A stretch of DNA of 12,268 nucleotides, taken from contig JAFYMU010000206.1 of assembly GCA_017548245.1 (NCBI GenBank), positions 1 to 12,268 of the forward strand, given 5' to 3'. This document shows, one piece after another, positions 1-6,224 of this stretch (position 1 is the stretch's first letter; each line of letters starts with the position of its first letter). Source of the DNA: Kiritimatiellia bacterium. Lineage in GTDB: Bacteria > Verrucomicrobiota > Kiritimatiellia > RFP12 > DVOR01. A model generated the notes under the pieces. It worked only from the letters and a program-made list of their open reading frames with translations, was not told the DNA's origin and made no database searches. A program made the translations under genes and the position numbers.

Positions 1-682
1 CCACGTTGGCCGATTCCAAACATCCCTGCAAGAGGTTGTAACCAATCGTGGAGGGAATTGCCACCACCAAGCCGACGACGGTCGTCAACAAGGCCGAGGA
101 GATGCCCGGTGCCAATTGGGCGATGTCGGCGCTACCGCTGGCGGCCATTGCTTGGAAGGCGTACATCACGCCCCACACGGTGCCGAAGAGACCCATCAAG
201 GGGGCGGAGCTCGTGAAGATGGCAATCCAGGTCATACCCGGACCGCTCAACCGCACGCACTCTTCTTCGATGGTGTGGGCGCAGACCGATTCCACCAAGT
301 CCATCTGCTTGCGCGTCAGGCTCAAACGGTAGTTGGGATCCATCGACATACGCTTGCGCTGTTCCAAGGGAACTAACGAGGCGAGGCGTTCGCAACTCTT
401 ACGGTAGACCTGGCCAATGGGGGTCTCTGACAAGGCAGCGGGATTGTGTGCATTTTCGATGAAGATTTGCAACGGATCATCGGTTCGCACAAAGGTGTCA
501 ACGAAACGTGCCGACTGGTCATGTATGTCGCCCAACTTGGTCCTTTTGCTGAGCATCATTGCCCACGAGCAGATACTCATCAAAATCTGCGCAATCACGA
601 TGCACTGGCCCATAACATCCGAGTCTACAAAGGCTCGGACGGGACCTAATGTGCCAACGCTAAGGAGCAAGGAAGAGAGCAT
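1..682 (-). CDS. MotA/TolQ/ExbB proton-channel family protein (3' end cut by window edge)
   Basis: This is an inner-membrane proton-channel subunit of the TolQ/ExbB/MotA family, which couples proton flow to an ExbD/TolR-type partner to energise envelope processes. Translating the reverse strand from ATG at 682 gives 227 residues without a stop before the window edge. A first hydrophobic segment lies at about residues 22-44. A cytoplasmic stretch follows, with KRMSMD near 110-115. The family signature comes at about 160-215: GLFGTVWGVMYAF, then APGISSALLTTVVGLVVAIP and YN. This matches the two pore-lining helices of TolQ. The start lies 5 bases after the argS stop, with AAAGGA about 10 bases upstream, so it is probably co-transcribed with argS. 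TolQ is about 230 residues long, so little is missing. TolQ, ExbB and a generic paralogue cannot be told apart here; an ExbD/TolR gene would be expected beyond the left edge. Confidence 0.9.
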   Translation of the reverse strand, partial: MLSSLLLSVGTLGPVRAFVDSDVMGQCIVIAQILMSICSWAMMLSKRTKLGDIHDQSARFVDTFVRTDDPLQIFIENAHNPAALSETPIGQVYRKSCERLASLVPLEQRKRMSMDPNYRLSLTRKQMDLVESVCAHTIEEECVRLSGPGMTWIAIFTSSAPLMGLFGTVWGVMYAFQAMAASGSADIAQLAPGISSALLTTVVGLVVAIPSTIGYNLLQGCLESANV

Positions 683-687
683 AGCCC

Positions 688-2397
688 TTAAATCCTTTCA
701 GGGGTGGGGATGCCCAAGAGGTTCAAGCCGCCGCGCAAGACCTTCGACACGGCATCGCACAAACGGATACGGCAATCACGCACGGCGAGATCTGCCTTGA
801 GCACAGGCGAGCTCTGATAGAAGCTGCTGTAGAGTTGGCTCAGCTGATAGAGATAGTCGGCCAAGACGCTCGGCTTGCAGAGATCGCCCGCACGCTGCAC
901 GGCATTGGGATATTGCAAGAGGTGAAGGGCGAGTGCCTTTTCGGCATCGCCAGTAATAAAGAGGGGGTTATCCTTCGGTTTGCGACCAGTTTCTGCGTAA
1001 TAACGGGCGAGCAAGGAGTTCAAACGCGCATTGGCGTACTGCAAGTAGGGGCCGCTATTGCCTTCAAGGGCAAGGGCACGTTCCCACGTGAAGACAATCA
1101 TCGTGGCCGGGTCGTGCGAGAGGTCGGCATACTTGATGGCACCGATGCCGATCGCTTCAGCGAGGGCGGCGCGTGCTTCTTCCGTCCAATCGGGATGAGA
1201 CTCATCCACAATCTTGCGAGCACGGGCGGCGGCTTCGTCCAAGAGCGTTTCTAACTTAATCACGTTGCCCTGACGGGTCGAGAAGGTGCCTTCAGGCAGG
1301 CGCATCAACCCGAAGGGCACGTGCTGAAGCGCGGCCTTGGTGCAGAAGCCCAACTTGTTGCAGATGGCAAAGAACTGCTTGAAGTGCAACTGCTGACGGT
1401 CGTCGGTCACATAGATGATACGCGCAGGGTCAAATTCTTCGGTGCGCGACTTCACCGTGGCGATGTCGGTCGAGGTGTAGTTGAAGCCGCCATCGCGTTT
1501 ACGCACAATCGCGACTTCGAGGCCTTCGTCCTTCATGTCCACAATCCATGCGCCGTCACTCAAGGTGGCTAATCCCTTTTCCTTGAGCGTTTCCACCACG
1601 GGTTCCAACATGGGCTGGTAGTAGCTTTCGCCGCGATAGAGGTTGAAGCTGACATCGAGACGGTCATAAATGCGACCAAATTCGCCGAGGGAGATGTCAA
1701 TAAAACGCTTCCAGACGGCGAGGTTTTCTTCGTCGCCCGCCTGCAACTTCACGAGTTCTTCACGGCAGGTGTCCAACCATACAGGGTCTTCCTTGGTGGC
1801 GTTGTAACTCTGCACGTAGACCTTTTCGAGCAGTTCCACGGTCAGGTTGGCGCGTTCGTCGTCGGTGAGGAAGCGGCGATAACCCATGATGAGGATGCCA
1901 AATTGCGTTCCCCAGTCGCCCAAATGGTTGTCGGCAATGACGAGATAACCCAGCGCACGCAAGATACGGTCAATCGCATTACCGATCACGGTGCTGCGGA
2001 TGTGGCCGATGTGCATCGGCTTGGCAACGTTCGGCGACGAGTAGTCAATCACGACCTTTTCATTCGCCCCGCTCTGCGGAATGCCGAGATGGGGGTCGTC
2101 GCTGAGCGATTCCACGCCAGCGGCAAGGGCGCGGTTTGAGAGCGTCAAGTTAATAAATCCAGGACCTGCCACTTCCACCTTTTCCAAGATTTCGGGCAAG
2201 GGGAGAGCCTTAATCACTTCTTCTGCCAAAGCACGCGGATTCTTGCCAGCGCGCTTGGCGATGCCCATCGCATCATTGCACTGCCAATCACCAAAACGGG
2301 TGTCCTTCGAGGGAACCACTTTGCCACCGCCACATCCCGGCACCACTGCCTCAAATGCGGCACTCAACCATTGCTTTGCAAGACCTTCGCAATCCAT
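688..2397 (-). CDS. argS: Arginyl-tRNA synthetase
   Basis: Cytoplasmic class Ia aminoacyl-tRNA synthetase that charges tRNA-Arg with arginine. The 569-residue product has the usual family length. An N-terminal tRNA-recognition domain (about 1-105) precedes the catalytic core, which has SSPNVAKPMHIGH at 120-132 including the HIGH signature (129-132). NHLGDWGTQFG follows at 157-167. The degenerate KMSKS-equivalent is FSTRQGN at 372-378, typical of ArgRS. The anticodon-binding DALR-like domain has SSFYQSSPVL near 524-533, and the protein ends LLGIPTPERI, close to the family's common C-terminus. ATG at 2397 is preceded by AAGGAG with 7-base spacing, which fixes the start. It is first in a leftward pair with the TolQ/ExbB-family gene. 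Two candidate promoters lie upstream (-10 at 2432-2437, and 2723-2751); the distal one would give a leader of about 320 bases. Confidence 0.97.
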   Translation of the reverse strand: MDCEGLAKQWLSAAFEAVVPGCGGGKVVPSKDTRFGDWQCNDAMGIAKRAGKNPRALAEEVIKALPLPEILEKVEVAGPGFINLTLSNRALAAGVESLSDDPHLGIPQSGANEKVVIDYSSPNVAKPMHIGHIRSTVIGNAIDRILRALGYLVIADNHLGDWGTQFGILIMGYRRFLTDDERANLTVELLEKVYVQSYNATKEDPVWLDTCREELVKLQAGDEENLAVWKRFIDISLGEFGRIYDRLDVSFNLYRGESYYQPMLEPVVETLKEKGLATLSDGAWIVDMKDEGLEVAIVRKRDGGFNYTSTDIATVKSRTEEFDPARIIYVTDDRQQLHFKQFFAICNKLGFCTKAALQHVPFGLMRLPEGTFSTRQGNVIKLETLLDEAAARARKIVDESHPDWTEEARAALAEAIGIGAIKYADLSHDPATMIVFTWERALALEGNSGPYLQYANARLNSLLARYYAETGRKPKDNPLFITGDAEKALALHLLQYPNAVQRAGDLCKPSVLADYLYQLSQLYSSFYQSSPVLKADLAVRDCRIRLCDAVSKVLRGGLNLLGIPTPERI

Positions 2398-2431
2398 CTA
2401 AATACTCCTTGTGAAATACAAATTCTCTATT

Positions 2432-2437
2432 ATTGTA
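2432..2437 (-). promoter_or_regulatory. Candidate -10 box for argS (proximal)
   Basis: Read leftward, TACAAT lies 34 bases before the argS start and matches the sigma-70 -10 consensus at five of six positions. No convincing -35 box lies 16-18 bases upstream, so this is a weak prediction. Confidence 0.35.
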
Positions 2438-2479
2438 TCAAAGATAGGAATTAAAAGCATCTGAAAAAGGTAAAGAGAG

Positions 2480-2682
2480 GGGGCTTTTTGAACCTTTTTT
2501 AGGGCTTTTGATAGGGATTGATGGGTGGATGCTCGCGCTTTTGGCAACGCGGTGCGAATGCTTTGGGTGGAAGACGCGTGTAAACGTTGGCGACGGTTTA
2601 CGCGGTGCCTGCGGTTCAGCGTTTCGTGATGCCACGTTTGACTTGCCCCTCATCCCCTCACACAAAGGAATCAAAAAGCCCC
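2480..2682 (-). repeat. 12-bp inverted repeat closing a ~200-base domain in the presumed argS leader
   Basis: GGGGCTTTTTGA at 2480-2491 is matched exactly by its reverse complement TCAAAAAGCCCC at 2671-2682. Beyond a small internal loop (1 base against 2) the match resumes as CCTTT (2493-2497) with AAAGG (2664-2668). If the region is transcribed leftward from the candidate promoter at 2723-2751, the two arms would form a helix of about 17 pairs closing a ~165-base domain just upstream of argS. Alternatively the arms are terminal inverted repeats of a small dead element, but I see no target-site duplication and the outer flanks do not match. A chance match between poly-T/A-rich arms is also possible. 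Confidence 0.4.
2576..2604. other. Stem-loop inside the argS upstream region
   Basis: GCG at 2576-2578 plus GTAAAC at 2580-2585 pairs with GTTTAC plus GCG at 2596-2604. That makes 9 pairs with one bulged T (2579) and a 10-base loop. It lies in the G+C-richer segment enclosed by the 2480/2682 inverted repeat, so it could be an internal hairpin of the same folded leader. Confidence 0.35.
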
Positions 2683-2722
2683 TGTTTTGGAAAAATTGAT
2701 GCACAACTCCAACCCTCCTTTT

Positions 2723-2751
2723 AGGATAACAAATTTCTTGAAAACGCGCAA
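2723..2751 (-). promoter_or_regulatory. Candidate distal promoter reading toward argS
   Basis: Read leftward: -35 TTGCGC (2751-2746, four of six consensus bases), a 17-base spacer, then -10 TATCCT (2728-2723, four of six) preceded by TGT, an extended -10 motif. Transcription would start near 2716, leaving a leader of about 320 bases before argS. Confidence 0.35.
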
Positions 2752-2847
2752 ATTTCATATTTAAGAAAAGGTTGAAATGAGGACGAAAAAGGACGATTTT
2801 GGGGGTAAACTTGAGCCTATTTTGCAGAAAACTCAGCTTACTTTGCA

Positions 2848-2883
2848 CGTCAATGTAAGTTATGTTGATCGTCAATGTAAGTT
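2848..2883 (+). repeat. Two 14-bp direct repeats with 22-bp period
   Basis: CGTCAATGTAAGTT occurs exactly at 2848-2861 and again at 2870-2883. A 22-bp spacing is about two helical turns, so a protein could bind both on the same face. The second copy is part of the 3' arm of the 19-bp stem; the first lies in its loop. Confidence 0.7.
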
Positions 2884-2894
2884 GAGTTGTTCTG

Positions 2895-2911
2895 CAACAT
2901 AACTTATGTTG
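2895..2911. repeat. 17-bp palindrome CAACATAA-C-TTATGTTG
   Basis: Perfect 8-bp half-sites flank a single central base (2903). The left 12 bases (CAACATAACTTA, 2895-2906) are also the exact reverse complement of TAAGTTATGTTG at 2856-2867, inside the first direct repeat unit. Size and symmetry resemble an operator for a dimeric repressor, but nothing in the window identifies a regulator. Confidence 0.6.
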
Positions 2912-2915
2912 CCCC

Positions 2916-2955
2916 AAAAGGAGGCTCTACAGAGACTCGCGAAAGCCTCTTTTTT
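2916..2955 (+). terminator. Rho-independent terminator-like hairpin with no gene upstream
   Basis: GAGGCT (2921-2926) pairs with AGCCTC (2944-2949) and is followed by six T (2950-2955). AAAA at 2916-2919 can extend the stem across a bulged G. The 17-base loop is long, so stability is moderate. Read leftward the tail is only CTTTTGG, so the plus strand is favoured. Confidence 0.5.
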
Positions 2956-3213
2956 CACCGAGGAAGCTGCTGTAGACGACTTGGCAACGGCTCATTTTTG
3001 CGATAAGATGTTGATTGATAAGGGGTTATTTGAAATTGCAAAGGTTTGAAAAAGGCCCTAAAAAGGGGGCAAATTAAGAAAAAGTAAAAAATGTTGAAAT
3101 GCGCGTTTGGGGGCTTCAAAATCATCAAAAGGTGACCTACCTGCGTAAGGCGAACGCGAGGCATCGCGGTGCGGATTGTGCAGGCGGTGTGTTTACAATT
3201 GGCTGCAACTATT

Positions 3214-3229
3214 TCCCCCTTTAGGGGGA
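3214..3229. other. CCCCC/GGGGG hairpin upstream of the 3305 operon
   Basis: TCCCCC (3214-3219) and GGGGGA (3224-3229) form a 6-pair stem with loop TTTA, followed by TTTTG on the plus strand. It lies about 45 bases upstream of the putative -10 box, so it is not in the operon leader. It may be a short terminator or chance structure. Confidence 0.35.
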
Positions 3230-3269
3230 TTTTGTAAAGAAACCTCCGCACAGGTGGACAAAGTTGTGG

Positions 3270-3277
3270 CATAATAT
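3270..3277 (+). promoter_or_regulatory. Candidate -10 region for the 3305-7397 operon
   Basis: CATAATAT contains CATAAT (3270-3275, five of six consensus bases) about 30 bases before the first start codon. The best-spaced -35 is CGCACA (3247-3252, 17-base spacer), matching only in its last three bases. Placement before the operon supports it more than its sequence does. Confidence 0.4.
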
Positions 3278-3304
3278 AGGTAGTGAGAAAGAAAGAACCC
3301 GTCC

Positions 3305-3640
3305 ATGTCTGAACCTGAATTATCCTTATGCCCGGAATTGGGCGTGTTGGGGTGTGATACTGCCGCGTTGGTAGAGGTCTCCCGTCAATTTGCCGAATTT
3401 GAATTTGAAGCCTTGCATCGCAATGAATTGACAGCTGCGCAAGTGGCCGCAGATAAGGCGGATTGGGCTGCCACGGGTTCGGCCCTCGGCGATGTCTATC
3501 AGGCATTATGCGATGGGGCGAATGAAAAAGCGATGGATGCCCTGCACGCGATTGAAACGATTCTGATGCGTCACGGTGTCTTGGTGCCGCAGCCTGTGGT
3601 GTCGGGTCAAACCGAATTGGAGGTGGCAGATGGCGAATAA
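3305..3640 (+). CDS. Small hypothetical protein, mostly alpha-helical
   Basis: A 111-residue soluble, acidic protein with no signal peptide or membrane segment. I do not recognise the family. Predicted helices cover about 18-45 (hydrophobic and acidic residues around FAEFEFEALHRNEL) and 55-92 (GSALGDVYQAL, then KAMDALHAIETILMRHGV), with a short disordered tail. The second helix followed by a hydrophobic turn recalls helical-bundle or coiled-coil proteins such as the helical part of GrpE, but the GrpE C-terminal beta domain is absent and the resemblance is weak. The ribosome site is poor (only purine-rich AAGAAAGAA further upstream). It is first in the operon and overlaps the next gene by 11 bases, so the two products are probably made together. 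Composition is like its neighbours, which supports it being real. Confidence 0.7.
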   Translation: MSEPELSLCPELGVLGCDTAALVEVSRQFAEFEFEALHRNELTAAQVAADKADWAATGSALGDVYQALCDGANEKAMDALHAIETILMRHGVLVPQPVVSGQTELEVADGE

Positions 3641-4256
3641 GGCAAAGACCGCGCTTCTCTGCGCTTACACCTTGGCTCGTGCAAAACAGTTTTCCGAGGC
3701 CGAGGCCCTCATTCTTTCTCACGACGAACTCTCCAAAACGCCTGAAGCCATTGACCTTTTGGCCCGCATCCGTATGGAAGAGGGCGATATCGCTGAGGCG
3801 CGTCGTCTGTGGCAGGGCATTCAATCGATTTATCCCGAACATCAACCCTCCCGTGTGGCCCTGAAGACCATGGGGCGTCGTCAAGTCAAGGTGAAGTGGA
3901 CCTTGGTGTTGGCCTATCTGATGCCCGTTGTCTTAATAGCAGGGTTTGGCATTGGCATTTTGTTCGCAAAGGGCGCATCGGAACCCCTTCCTGCGGCTCC
4001 CACGATGGAACGTGTGGTGTGGGATCGCATTCCTACGCAGGCGAAGTTGAACGCCCTCAAGGTCTACCAAGGCCGCGTTCGCCGTGTGCTCGTAACCTCT
4101 GAATTCTTCTCAAAACCCGAGACGCAGTTCGCCCGTAATGTGGTGACGCAGGCGTTGGCCCTCAATCTTGCCATTCCCGAATCGGCGGTTTACTATGGCG
4201 CCGCAACGGATGAGCAGGGCGAGGATGAAATCCAGTTGGAGTTGGAACTGCTGTGA
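3630..4256 (+). CDS. TPR-like single-span membrane protein of unknown function
   Basis: A 208-residue protein. Residues 5-80 form helical pairs resembling tetratricopeptide repeats: A-x-x-L-A-R-A-K-Q-F-S-E-A-E-A-L, then EEGDIAEARRLWQGIQ and YPEHQPSRVAL. A single membrane helix spans about 90-113 (WTLVLAYLMPVVLIAGFGIG). A C-terminal domain of about 90 residues (120-208) begins with a Pro/Ala linker and ends in an acidic ELELEL tail. With basic residues before the helix (GRRQVKVK), the TPR part is probably cytoplasmic and the C-terminal part periplasmic. The start at 3630 is preferred because GGAGG lies 6 bases upstream; a longer frame from 3576 would overlap the previous gene needlessly. The stop overlaps the following GTG start (GTGA), implying translational coupling. 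TPRs suggest a scaffold role, but no function can be assigned. Confidence 0.8.
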   Translation: MANKAKTALLCAYTLARAKQFSEAEALILSHDELSKTPEAIDLLARIRMEEGDIAEARRLWQGIQSIYPEHQPSRVALKTMGRRQVKVKWTLVLAYLMPVVLIAGFGIGILFAKGASEPLPAAPTMERVVWDRIPTQAKLNALKVYQGRVRRVLVTSEFFSKPETQFARNVVTQALALNLAIPESAVYYGAATDEQGEDEIQLELELL

Positions 4257-5071
4257 GTCAGCGACCCAAGACAGCGCTTGTTTTAGGCAGTGGTGGTGCG
4301 CGCGGATGGGCGCACATCGGGGTGATTCGTGCCCTGTTACGCCGCGGCTTTGTGCCTGACTTAATTGTGGGCACAAGTATTGGTGCGTTGATTGGGGCGA
4401 TGTTGGCTGCGGGTGTCTTTGAGGCGTTCGAACGGGAGATTGCGGACCTTTCGCCGATGAAGTTGGCCAAGTTCTTCACTGAGATGCACTTGCCGCAGGC
4501 GGGCCTCTTGTCGGGTAAGCCGATTTTGGAGTGGTTGGAGCAACCGCATCTGTTGGGTAAGCATTCCTTTGCTTCGCTCAAGATTCCCTTTGTTGCGGTG
4601 GCGACTGATTTGTATCGCGAACGAACCGTGATGTTGAATGAGGGGCCTGTGGCCCAGGCGGTGCGTGCTTCGATTTCGATTCCAGGCATCTTTGATCCGG
4701 TGGTGCGCGATTGCGCGGTTTTGGTTGATGGCGGGCTCTCCTCGCCAGTCGCCGTTCGCGAGGCGCGTCAATTGGGCGCAGAGGTCGTGGTGGCGGTGGA
4801 TATCAACACCCTGTCGCCAGAGGATAAACTGGCACCCGAGGGATTGACGCCCCAGATGCCGACGCTCTTTGCAACGCTGTTGCAGACGATGCGCGTGATT
4901 GAGAATGAGACGTGCCGTCAAACGTTGAAACAGGATGCGCCAGAGGTGCTCATCCGTCCGGCTGCAGGCCACTTGCAGACCTTGGAATTTCATGCTGGAA
5001 AGGCTTTAATCGCTGCGGGCGAACGTGCCGTGGCGGCGGTTGAGGCGACGTTAGGGAAATATTGTTCATGA
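4253..5071 (+). CDS. Patatin-like phospholipase family protein (RssA-like)
   Basis: Predicted serine acyl-hydrolase of the patatin family, acting on phospholipids or other acyl esters. The 272-residue protein has the oxyanion-hole glycine motif GSGGARG (12-18), the nucleophile elbow GTSIG (40-44, Ser42) and the catalytic-dyad Asp in DGG (Asp159, 159-161). All catalytic elements are intact. Length and layout match short bacterial members such as RssA rather than the long toxin-like ExoU type. There is no signal peptide or membrane span, so it is likely cytoplasmic or peripheral. It starts at GTG 4253, overlapping the previous stop by 4 bases, and its own stop overlaps the lepB start by 4 bases. 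Coupling to signal peptidase suggests a role in envelope or lipid homeostasis (inference). The exact substrate is unknown. Confidence 0.93.
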   Translation: MSQRPKTALVLGSGGARGWAHIGVIRALLRRGFVPDLIVGTSIGALIGAMLAAGVFEAFEREIADLSPMKLAKFFTEMHLPQAGLLSGKPILEWLEQPHLLGKHSFASLKIPFVAVATDLYRERTVMLNEGPVAQAVRASISIPGIFDPVVRDCAVLVDGGLSSPVAVREARQLGAEVVVAVDINTLSPEDKLAPEGLTPQMPTLFATLLQTMRVIENETCRQTLKQDAPEVLIRPAAGHLQTLEFHAGKALIAAGERAVAAVEATLGKYCS

Positions 5072-6186
5072 TGAATTGGAAAAATTGGTTGGTCTTACAT
5101 CGTGCGAAGAAGGATTTGAAGAATCTTCGCAATGAGTATCGTTTACATGAGGATTTGTTGCCGGTCGCGGTGCGCGAGGATTTGGAGGAACGCTTCTCTG
5201 ACGTTTCGCAAGCGATTCGTGGCCGTGAGGTCGAGGATCTCAAAGGCGTCGTTGCCACCTTGCAAGCCGAATTGACGGAGGCGTTGCCGAAGAAGCGTTG
5301 CCCCTGGATGACGGAGGCGTTGGACGTGGTGATTTCGGCGTTGGCGGTGGCCTTCTGTTTCCGTGCGTATTATTACGAACCCTTCCGCATCCCCACGGGT
5401 TCCATGCAGCCGACCTTGTACGGGATTCACTCGGAAGCCGCTGCGCGCCCAACGGTTTGGGATCAGCAACCCTTACGTTTCTTTAAGTGGTGCGCCACGG
5501 GAACGACTTGGGAAGAGGTGGTGGTGCAGCGTGCCGGCGTGGTGTCGGGCTTTGTGCCTTCGGTAAAGCCGGGCTATGTCGCGTTGGTGGTGAATGGACG
5601 TGATGTCTACGATTTACCTGATGACGCTGCGCAGGGATTGCGTTTTACGTTGAAGCCGGGCCAACGCGTTCGTGCGGGTCAACGCATTTGGAGTGGCTAT
5701 GTGACCAGCGGCGATTTCCTCTTTGTGAACCGTTGGATTTGGAACTTCCGCCATCCGCGTTTGGGTGAAACGATTGTCTTCTCCACGCAGGGCTTGAAGG
5801 GGTTGCCGGATAATCAACACTACATCAAACGCTTGTGCGGTCGTCCGGGCGATCAGGTAGAATTGCGTTCGGACTCCTCGTGGTTGTGGGTGAATGGTCA
5901 ACCCGCCGATAAGCCGAGCCGTTTGGCAGAGATTGCAGAGAAGGGCGTGGCCTATCCAGGTGCACCCGCCTATTTGGGTTATCAGCTCGCGCAGGCGGGC
6001 GGACCGTACAGCGAAACCTTTTCAACGTTTGACCTTGGCGTCGGGGAGTACTTGGCGTTGGGCGATAACACAGGAAATAGTTTGGATAGCCGTTATTGGG
6101 GCAAAGTGCCGTCGCGCAACCTCTTGGGGCCCGCGAGCTTTGTCCATTGGCCGATATGGTCTCCGCGTTGGGGAACCATTCGTTAA
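5068..6186 (+). CDS. lepB: Signal peptidase I with an enlarged region between box B and box C
   Basis: Inner-membrane Ser/Lys protease (family S26) that removes signal peptides from exported preproteins. The product is 372 residues. Residues 1-78 are a charged, helical, probably cytoplasmic segment; one membrane helix follows at about 84-100. Box B is RIPTGSMQPTL with nucleophile Ser112. Box C-like sequence GDFLFVNRW begins near 215. Box D is YIKRLCGRPGD with general-base Lys254. Box E is LALGDNTGNSLDSRYWG (329-345). The Ser-Lys spacing is 142 residues against about 55 in E. coli LepB, because roughly 95 residues are inserted after box B. ATG 5068 gives a 4-base overlap with the upstream stop, with AGGGA 11 bases before it; ATG 5071 is equally possible. 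No second membrane helix is evident at the N-terminus. Confidence 0.95.
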   Translation: MMNWKNWLVLHRAKKDLKNLRNEYRLHEDLLPVAVREDLEERFSDVSQAIRGREVEDLKGVVATLQAELTEALPKKRCPWMTEALDVVISALAVAFCFRAYYYEPFRIPTGSMQPTLYGIHSEAAARPTVWDQQPLRFFKWCATGTTWEEVVVQRAGVVSGFVPSVKPGYVALVVNGRDVYDLPDDAAQGLRFTLKPGQRVRAGQRIWSGYVTSGDFLFVNRWIWNFRHPRLGETIVFSTQGLKGLPDNQHYIKRLCGRPGDQVELRSDSSWLWVNGQPADKPSRLAEIAEKGVAYPGAPAYLGYQLAQAGGPYSETFSTFDLGVGEYLALGDNTGNSLDSRYWGKVPSRNLLGPASFVHWPIWSPRWGTIR

Positions 6187-6224
6187 ACGAGAAGCGATTA
6201 CGTATTGACTGAAAGGTGGCAGGT

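Larger units (their letters stand above)
2807..2955 (+). ncRNA. Candidate structured small RNA or leader remnant of unknown function
   Basis: On the plus strand, TTGCAGAA-AACTCAGCTTA (2822-2840) pairs with 2878-2897. The helix has 8 pairs, one bulged G (2889), then 11 pairs including one G-U. Its 37-base loop holds an imperfect hairpin (2847-2872, UCAA with UUGA plus ACG with CGU). The region ends in a U-tailed hairpin (2916-2955) with no coding gene upstream on this strand, which is the pattern of an independent small RNA. The upstream promoter is weak: TTGAAA (2772-2777), 17 bases, GATTTT (2795-2800), so the 5' end is a guess. I recognise no known RNA family. It could instead be a DNA-level operator array. 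Confidence 0.35.
2398..3304. other. Divergent intergenic region, about 900 bp, apparently non-coding but structure-rich
   Basis: This region separates leftward argS from the rightward operon at 3305. No open frame here looks like a real protein: the longest ones are rich in Pro, Ser, Lys and His, lack a good ribosome site, and match no family I recognise. It contains candidate argS promoters, a far-separated inverted repeat (2480-2497 with 2664-2682), a stem-loop at 2576-2604, the repeat and hairpin cluster at 2822-2955, a CGCGA/TCGCG hairpin at 3155-3168, a CCCCC/GGGGG hairpin at 3214-3229 and a -10-like box near 3270. Much of it is visibly A+T-rich, but 2529-2640 is more G+C-rich and resembles neither flank. 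Confidence 0.75.

Noticed and set aside
2540..2640. T-box leader for argS (GGCACCGCG read leftward resembles the T-box core)
   Set aside because: Only part of the core motif matches, no specifier stem or following antiterminator/terminator can be laid out, and argS has a Shine-Dalgarno with spacer unlike a T-box end.
2848..2883. CRISPR-like repeats
   Set aside because: Only two 14-bp copies separated by 8 bases; far too short and too few, and no cas genes are present.
2438..2917. Leftward open frame of 159 codons upstream of argS
   Set aside because: Composition is Ser/Pro/Lys/His-rich without domain-like pattern, it lacks a convincing ribosome site, and it runs through the repeats, hairpins and candidate argS promoters.
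2931..2940. AGAGACTCGC shared with the terminator stem at the right edge
   Set aside because: A single 10-base match within two hairpins; no extended similarity, so probably chance.
3253..3272. Sigma-54 promoter before the 3305 operon (GG and GC elements)
   Set aside because: The GG-to-GC spacing is 11 bases rather than the required 10, and the surrounding bases do not match TGGCAC/TTGC.
2955..3884. Leftward open frame of 309 codons
   Set aside because: It is antisense to two genes with better starts and coding composition, and its C-terminal part runs into A+T-rich spacer with no recognisable domain.
5062..5067. TTG start two codons earlier for lepB
   Set aside because: ATG codons at 5068 and 5071 give the common 4-base or 1-base overlap and better spacing from AGGGA.
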